From Magnetospirillum sp. (GTDB lineage Bacteria > Pseudomonadota > Alphaproteobacteria > Rhodospirillales > Magnetospirillaceae): 10,000 nucleotides of DNA. The position numbers and the translations under genes were made by a program. The notes beneath the pieces are model-generated. The model made no database searches, had not been told where the DNA came from, and saw only the letters and a list, made by a program, of their open reading frames with translations. The DNA lies in contig JAIWOG010000014.1 of assembly GCA_020217035.1 (NCBI GenBank), positions 1 through 10,000 on the forward strand, read 5' to 3'. Shown in pieces: positions 6,628 to 10,000 of this stretch (its first letter is position 1; each line of letters opens with the position of its first letter).

Positions 6628-6966
6628 ATGCCCAAGATGACGTTTATCAATCCCGACGGAACCCGCGCCGAAGTGGACGCTCCGGAAGGTTTGTCGGTGC
6701 TGGAAATCGCACACCGCAACAAGATCGAATTGGAAGGCGCCTGCGAGGGGTCGCTGGCCTGTTCCACCTGTCACATCGTCGTCGCCCCGGAATGGTACGA
6801 CCGTCTGGCGGCGGCCGAGGAAGACGAGGAAGACATGCTGGACCTGGCCTTCGGCCTGACCTCGACCTCGCGTCTGGGCTGCCAGATCATCATGAAGCCG
6901 GAACTGGACGGCCTGGTGGTGTCGGTTCCCGCCGCCACCCGCAACATGAGCGTGGACAAGAAATAA
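6628..6966 (+). CDS. fdx: [2Fe-2S] ferredoxin, ISC type
   Basis: This 112-aa adrenodoxin-like ferredoxin supplies electrons for cluster assembly on IscU. Cluster ligands are C39, C45 and C48 ([16 protein letters not shown]) and C85 (RLGCQIIM), the C-x5-C-x2-C...C pattern of the ISC and mitochondrial type. Acidic residues at 64-72 (EEDEEDMLD) form the usual partner-docking helix. The start ATG 6628 is preceded by GAGG/AAGG within 6612-6619. The stop TAA overlaps the iscX start by one base (TAATG), so the two are likely translationally coupled. Length and motifs are normal for the family. Confidence 0.96.
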   Translation: MPKMTFINPDGTRAEVDAPEGLSVLEIAHRNKIELEGACEGSLACSTCHIVVAPEWYDRLAAAEEDEEDMLDLAFGLTSTSRLGCQIIMKPELDGLVVSVPAATRNMSVDKK

Positions 6967-7160
6967 TGAAGTGGACGGACGTCCTCGACATCGCCATCGC
7001 CCTGGAAGACGCGCATCCCGACGCCGACAACGTCAATTTGCGCTATACCGACCTGCATGCCTGGGTCTGTGCGCTGCCTGATTTCGACGACGACCCGCAG
7101 AAATCCAACGAGAAGATCCTGGAAGCCATCCAGATGGCGTGGATCGACGAACGGGATTAG
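6966..7160 (+). CDS. iscX: Small acidic ISC protein IscX
   Basis: This 64-aa acidic protein starts [19 protein letters not shown] and contains [20 protein letters not shown] and [16 protein letters not shown], matching E. coli IscX (66 aa) nearly throughout. In E. coli IscX binds IscS and iron and tunes cluster assembly, acting as a brake or iron adaptor; its exact role is still debated. The start codon overlaps the fdx stop (TAATG), typical of translational coupling, and there is no separate ribosome site. It is the last gene of the operon, ending 4 nt before a strong hairpin. Confidence 0.95.
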   Translation: MKWTDVLDIAIALEDAHPDADNVNLRYTDLHAWVCALPDFDDDPQKSNEKILEAIQMAWIDERD

Positions 7161-7164
7161 GTTG

Positions 7165-7188
7165 CAAGGGGCCCGTCAGGGCCCCTTG
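7165..7188 (+). terminator. Probable transcription terminator of the isc operon
   Basis: CAAGGGGCCC (7165-7174), tetraloop GTCA and GGGCCCCTTG (7179-7188) make a perfect 10-bp stem, four bases after the iscX stop. The downstream tract (AGCTTTG) is only weakly T-rich, so termination may be incomplete and the DUF599 gene starting at 7206 might receive some read-through. It is the strongest terminator-like hairpin that I see in the window. Confidence 0.65.
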
Positions 7189-7205
7189 AGCTTTGAAGAG
7201 GCCCT

Positions 7206-7907
7206 GTGGACAGCATTCTTGGCATCCCCCTGGTGGACATCGCCGCCCTGGCCGCCTTCGCCGCCTTGTGGGTGGGCTATACCCTGCTGGCCGAGCATCG
7301 CAAGGTGAAGGAACGGACCCTTTCGGCGGTGATGGCGGCGCACCGGGAAACCTGGATGCGGTCCATGTGCGACCGCGACAACCGCATTTCCGACACCTCG
7401 CTGATGGGCAATCTGATGCGGTCGGTGTCGTTCTTCGCGTCGGCCACCATCCTGATCATGGGCGGTCTGGTGGCGTTGATGGGGGCGGGGGAACATGCCT
7501 TCGTCGTCTACCAGGAAATGCCCTTCACCCCCAAGACTACCACCTTGGAATCCTTCGAGATGAAGGTGCTGATGCTGATCGGCGTCTTCGTTTACACCTT
7601 CTTCCAGTTCACCTGGGCGCTCAGGCAGTTCAATTATTGCTGCATCCTGATGGGCACGGCGCCGCCGGTCACCGCCGCCGAAGCGGAAAAGGACCAATTC
7701 GCCGCCCAGGCGGCCAAGTTGCAGGATCTGGCCGCCAACACCTTCAATCGCGGCCTACGTGCCTATTACTTCGCCTTGGCGATGATGATGTGGTTCGTCC
7801 ATGCCGGGGCTTTCGTCGCCGCTTCGGCCTTGGTGGTGGCTATCTTGTATCGCCGCGAGTTCAACTCGAAAAGCCTGCGGACCCTGCGTCAGGCATTGCC
7901 CAAATAA
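7206..7907 (+). CDS. DUF599-family integral membrane protein
   Basis: The 233-aa protein has four hydrophobic segments, at about 8-29, 73-94, 120-140 and 187-214, so it is an inner-membrane protein. The region RETWMRSMCDRDNRISDTSLMGNLMRSVSFFASATILI (residues 47-84) carries the conserved pattern of the DUF599 family as I know it, and FVYTFFQFTWALRQFNY and YYFALAMMMWFVHA fit later family blocks. The biochemical function of DUF599 is not known and I do not assign one. GTG 7206 follows GAGG (7198-7201) by only 4 nt; no better start is visible. It follows the isc operon on the same strand but lies behind the terminator-like hairpin, so a functional link is uncertain. Its stop is 4 nt from that of the converging diguanylate cyclase gene. 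Confidence 0.8.
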   Translation: MDSILGIPLVDIAALAAFAALWVGYTLLAEHRKVKERTLSAVMAAHRETWMRSMCDRDNRISDTSLMGNLMRSVSFFASATILIMGGLVALMGAGEHAFVVYQEMPFTPKTTTLESFEMKVLMLIGVFVYTFFQFTWALRQFNYCCILMGTAPPVTAAEAEKDQFAAQAAKLQDLAANTFNRGLRAYYFALAMMMWFVHAGAFVAASALVVAILYRREFNSKSLRTLRQALPK

Positions 7908-7911
7908 GCGG

Positions 7912-9522
7912 TTACGCCACCGGTTCCGGGATGCGGTCGTAAGCGATGCGGTCGCGGCCTTCCTGCTTGGCGCGATAGAGTTGCGCGTCGGCGCGCAGCA
8001 GCATGGAATCCAGGTCGTCGCCGTCGCGCCATTGCGTCACCCCGGCGCTGAAGGTGAAACTGACGGTGCCGGGATCGGCGGCGATGGAATGGCGCAGCCG
8101 TTCCAGCACCCGTCCGGCTTCCAGCAACCCGGTTTCCGGCAGCGCCAGCAAGAACTCCTCGCCGCCCCAACGGCCGCACAGGTCGCTGGTGCGCAACACC
8201 CGATGGACGTGTTCGACCAGACGCAGGATGACGTCGTCACCGGCCGCATGGCCATAAGTGTCGTTGATGCGCTTGAAATGGTCCAGGTCGATCACCGCCA
8301 GGCTGAGCAGGGCGCCGGTGCGCTGGTGACGGGCGATTTCCTCGTCCATACGGCGTGAAAACGAGCGGCGGTTGTAGACGTCGGTCAGCGGATCGCGTTC
8401 GGCCAATTCGGTGACCCGTTGCAACAATTGCCGGCTTTCGGCGGTGGCGCGGGCGATTTCGCTTTCCAAGCGGCGGGTGGTGTATCGGATGCCGACGATC
8501 AACACGGTTTCCACCAACAAGAAGGCCAACAAGGCGGCGGCCAGAGTGTGCCGCAAACCGCGGTTGACGCCTTCGCGCAGGTCGCTGGCGTCCTGCCACA
8601 CCGCCACCATGCCGACCGGTGGCCGTGTCGGATCGGCTTTGGCGGCGAAATCCAGCAATGGGAAGGTGGTCACCCCCAGCCATTTGCCGGAAGGCGTTTG
8701 GATCATCCTGGTGTCGGACTGGTCCTGCGCCAAGGGGGGCAGCGTGTCGATGACGCTGCGGGTGATCGCCGGGTTCGACGAAGCTTCGATCAACCAGCCG
8801 TGTTCGGTGACGCGATCCGGGGTGAATTGCGCGGCACGGCTGGACTCTTCCATCACCTGGGCGGCTTCTGGGGCCAGCAGCACGGCGACGCCGCAATCGG
8901 TCGTCGGGCAGATGGGGACCAGCATGGGGTCGAAGGAGGTGCCGACCTCGACCACCCCCAAAAGATGGGACGCACCCCGCGAATCCATGGCGTGAACCGG
9001 CGCGGTGGCCCGCAACCCGGTGGACTCGGCCCCGATTTCGAAACCGCTGCGCGGTTTGCCGGTCGCCAAGGTGGTGGCGACCAGTCCGCTGCCGCCAGCC
9101 AGCTTGGCGCCATACTGATAGGGCCGTTCCGCCCGGTGGAAAGTGGTGCCGTCGGCCAGATGGAAAGCCAGTTGCCGCAGCAGGAAGCGGAATTGCAGAT
9201 TGGTCCAGCGCGAGCCGATCACCCGTTCCAACTGGCCGCGATAATCGTCTTGCACTTCCCTCGGCGGTTCACCGATGGGCTGAGCCAAGGCCAGCAGCGT
9301 TCGCACGTCGTCGATGTCGGCGATGAAATTGGCGATGGCGCCCAATTGCATCTCGGTGGTCGCCTGGGCGATGGCGAAGCCTTCGCGCAGGGTGATGCCG
9401 CGTTCTTGGATGGTGCGTTCCATCACCTGCTTGGCCGACAGCCACGATGACAGCACCAGGCCGGCTTCGGTGGCAAGCAGGGCCAAGGTGACGGCCAGGA
9501 TGATCTTGGTGCTGCGTTTCAT
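7912..9522 (-). CDS. Membrane diguanylate cyclase with periplasmic dCache-like sensor
   Basis: The 536-aa protein makes cyclic di-GMP from two GTP. It has an N-terminal membrane segment (about 7-29), a periplasmic region to about 325 resembling the dCache_3 type (LAFHLADGTTFHRAERPYQYG; SGFEIGAESTGLRATAPVH; LGVVEVGTSFDPML), a second membrane segment (about 328-348), a short helical linker, and a GGDEF domain from DPLTDVYNRR (377). The active-site loop is GGEEF (453-457), DLDHFKRINDTYGH is intact, and the inhibitory I-site RTSD (444-447) precedes GGEEF by five residues, so an active, feedback-inhibited cyclase is expected. The sensor has a C205-x4-C210 pair (CPTTDC). No clear Shine-Dalgarno precedes ATG 9522. 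The ligand is unknown, and there is no evident link to the isc genes. Confidence 0.9.
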   Translation of the reverse strand: MKRSTKIILAVTLALLATEAGLVLSSWLSAKQVMERTIQERGITLREGFAIAQATTEMQLGAIANFIADIDDVRTLLALAQPIGEPPREVQDDYRGQLERVIGSRWTNLQFRFLLRQLAFHLADGTTFHRAERPYQYGAKLAGGSGLVATTLATGKPRSGFEIGAESTGLRATAPVHAMDSRGASHLLGVVEVGTSFDPMLVPICPTTDCGVAVLLAPEAAQVMEESSRAAQFTPDRVTEHGWLIEASSNPAITRSVIDTLPPLAQDQSDTRMIQTPSGKWLGVTTFPLLDFAAKADPTRPPVGMVAVWQDASDLREGVNRGLRHTLAAALLAFLLVETVLIVGIRYTTRRLESEIARATAESRQLLQRVTELAERDPLTDVYNRRSFSRRMDEEIARHQRTGALLSLAVIDLDHFKRINDTYGHAAGDDVILRLVEHVHRVLRTSDLCGRWGGEEFLLALPETGLLEAGRVLERLRHSIAADPGTVSFTFSAGVTQWRDGDDLDSMLLRADAQLYRAKQEGRDRIAYDRIPEPVA

Positions 9523-9646
9523 GGACCGGAAGGGGGGCTGATCGGCGACACACTAGCCCTTGGCCCCCGCCGAAAAGATGACATTTTCATGTTGTTTATG
9601 GTGCGAGGGGCTGGACAGGGCGGCGGGCGAACGCATATATGCCCTC
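9523..9646. promoter_or_regulatory. Divergent intergenic region between the diguanylate cyclase and mnmA genes
   Basis: This 124-nt spacer must carry the start signals of two divergent genes. It includes an AT-rich patch at about 9574-9600, unlike its GC-rich surroundings, that could serve the minus-strand gene. No ribosome site is evident in front of either start codon, and no operator is recognisable. Confidence 0.5.
9612..9640 (+). promoter_or_regulatory. Candidate sigma70-type promoter for mnmA
   Basis: TGGACA (9612-9617) resembles a -35 box and ATATAT (9635-9640) a -10 box, with a 17-bp spacer. Transcription would begin about 7 nt downstream, at or next to the A of the mnmA ATG (9647), which also lacks a Shine-Dalgarno. 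The match to consensus is partial. Confidence 0.35.
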
Positions 9647-10000
9647 ATGACTCGTGGAAATTCTTTAGGCCGCATCGTCGTCGCCATGTCGGGCGGCGTC
9701 GATTCGTCGGCCACCGCCGCCCTGTTGAAGGAACAGGGCTGGGAGGTGGTGGGCGTCACGCTGCAGCTTTACGACCATGGCCAGGCGGTATGCCGGCCCA
9801 ATACCTGCTGCGCCGGCAAGGACATCCACGACGCCCGCGCCGTCGCCGACGTGCTGGGCATCCCCCATTACGTCATGGACATGGAAAGCACCTTCCATGC
9901 CGACGTGGTGGACAAGTTCGCCGAATCCTACATCCGGGGCGAGACGCCGATCCCGTGCGTGTTGTGCAACCAGACGGTCAAGTTCCGCGACCTGTTCACC
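9647..10000 (+). CDS. mnmA: tRNA-specific 2-thiouridylase MnmA (partial, 3' end outside window)
   Basis: The first 118 codons are present and open to the window edge. MnmA uses ATP and desulfurase-derived sulfur to make 2-thiouridine at wobble U34 of Lys, Glu and Gln tRNAs. Seen: the ATP pyrophosphatase P-loop SGGVDSS (15-21), [11 protein letters not shown], a [15 protein letters not shown] block (C54, C55) typical of alphaproteobacterial versions, and the [17 protein letters not shown] block, in which C107 aligns with the first catalytic cysteine of E. coli MnmA and C104 is an extra cysteine. The second catalytic cysteine lies beyond the window. ATG 9647 is the only reasonable start, although no ribosome site precedes it. 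Placement near two cysteine desulfurase genes fits its sulfur need, but it is in a separate transcription unit. Confidence 0.93.
   Translation, partial: MTRGNSLGRIVVAMSGGVDSSATAALLKEQGWEVVGVTLQLYDHGQAVCRPNTCCAGKDIHDARAVADVLGIPHYVMDMESTFHADVVDKFAESYIRGETPIPCVLCNQTVKFRDLFT

Noticed and set aside
7888..7930. Bidirectional terminator between the converging DUF599 and diguanylate cyclase genes
   Set aside because: The stops are 4 nt apart and I could find no convincing hairpin with T-runs there.
8419..9450. Plus-strand open frame opposite the diguanylate cyclase (343 codons)
   Set aside because: The minus-strand frame has clear GGDEF and Cache-like motifs, whereas this one is Gly/Gln/Arg-rich with none.

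Overview
The window is GC-rich and densely coded, and its proteins look like those of a free-living alphaproteobacterium of the Rhodospirillales, most likely close to Magnetospirillum. This placement is inferred from protein style and gene order, not from a database search. Most of the window (about 205-7160, + strand) is a complete ISC iron-sulfur cluster assembly operon, a system many other alphaproteobacteria have replaced with SUF.

Layout: 1-154 is the 3' end of a gene, probably serine O-acetyltransferase (cysE), the enzyme that starts cysteine synthesis. A 50-nt gap holding a perfect inverted repeat follows. Then come iscR (205-669), an extra IscS-like cysteine desulfurase (707-1834), canonical iscS (1861-3099), iscU (3168-3575), iscA (3647-3985), hscB (3998-4651), hscA (4668-6575), fdx (6628-6966) and iscX (6966-7160). 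A 10-bp GC-rich hairpin at 7165-7188 probably terminates the operon. A DUF599 membrane protein (7206-7907) follows on the same strand. A membrane diguanylate cyclase (9522-7912, - strand) converges on it with a 4-nt gap. A 124-nt divergent spacer leads to the first 118 codons of mnmA (9647 to the window edge).

How the genes work together: CysE would supply cysteine precursor. IscS, and perhaps the paralogue before it, takes sulfur from cysteine. IscU builds the cluster with electrons from Fdx and tuning by IscX. HscB and HscA bind the LPPVK loop of IscU and drive cluster release, IscA acts as a carrier, and IscR senses cluster status. MnmA uses desulfurase-derived sulfur for tRNA 2-thiouridine, so its position nearby is functionally coherent. 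The DUF599 and diguanylate cyclase genes have no evident link to this pathway.

Points that stand out: HscB carries an N-terminal CWxC/CxxC metal-knuckle of the type known from animal mitochondrial HSCB; a second, SUF-style cysteine desulfurase sits inside an ISC operon; the 3' end of iscU is duplicated with only silent changes, including TAG to TGA; IscR has a wider than usual cluster loop; mnmA may be leaderless; and short stretches inside two genes have codon use unlike their surroundings. I see no mobile element, CRISPR array, RNA gene or clearly novel multi-gene system here.
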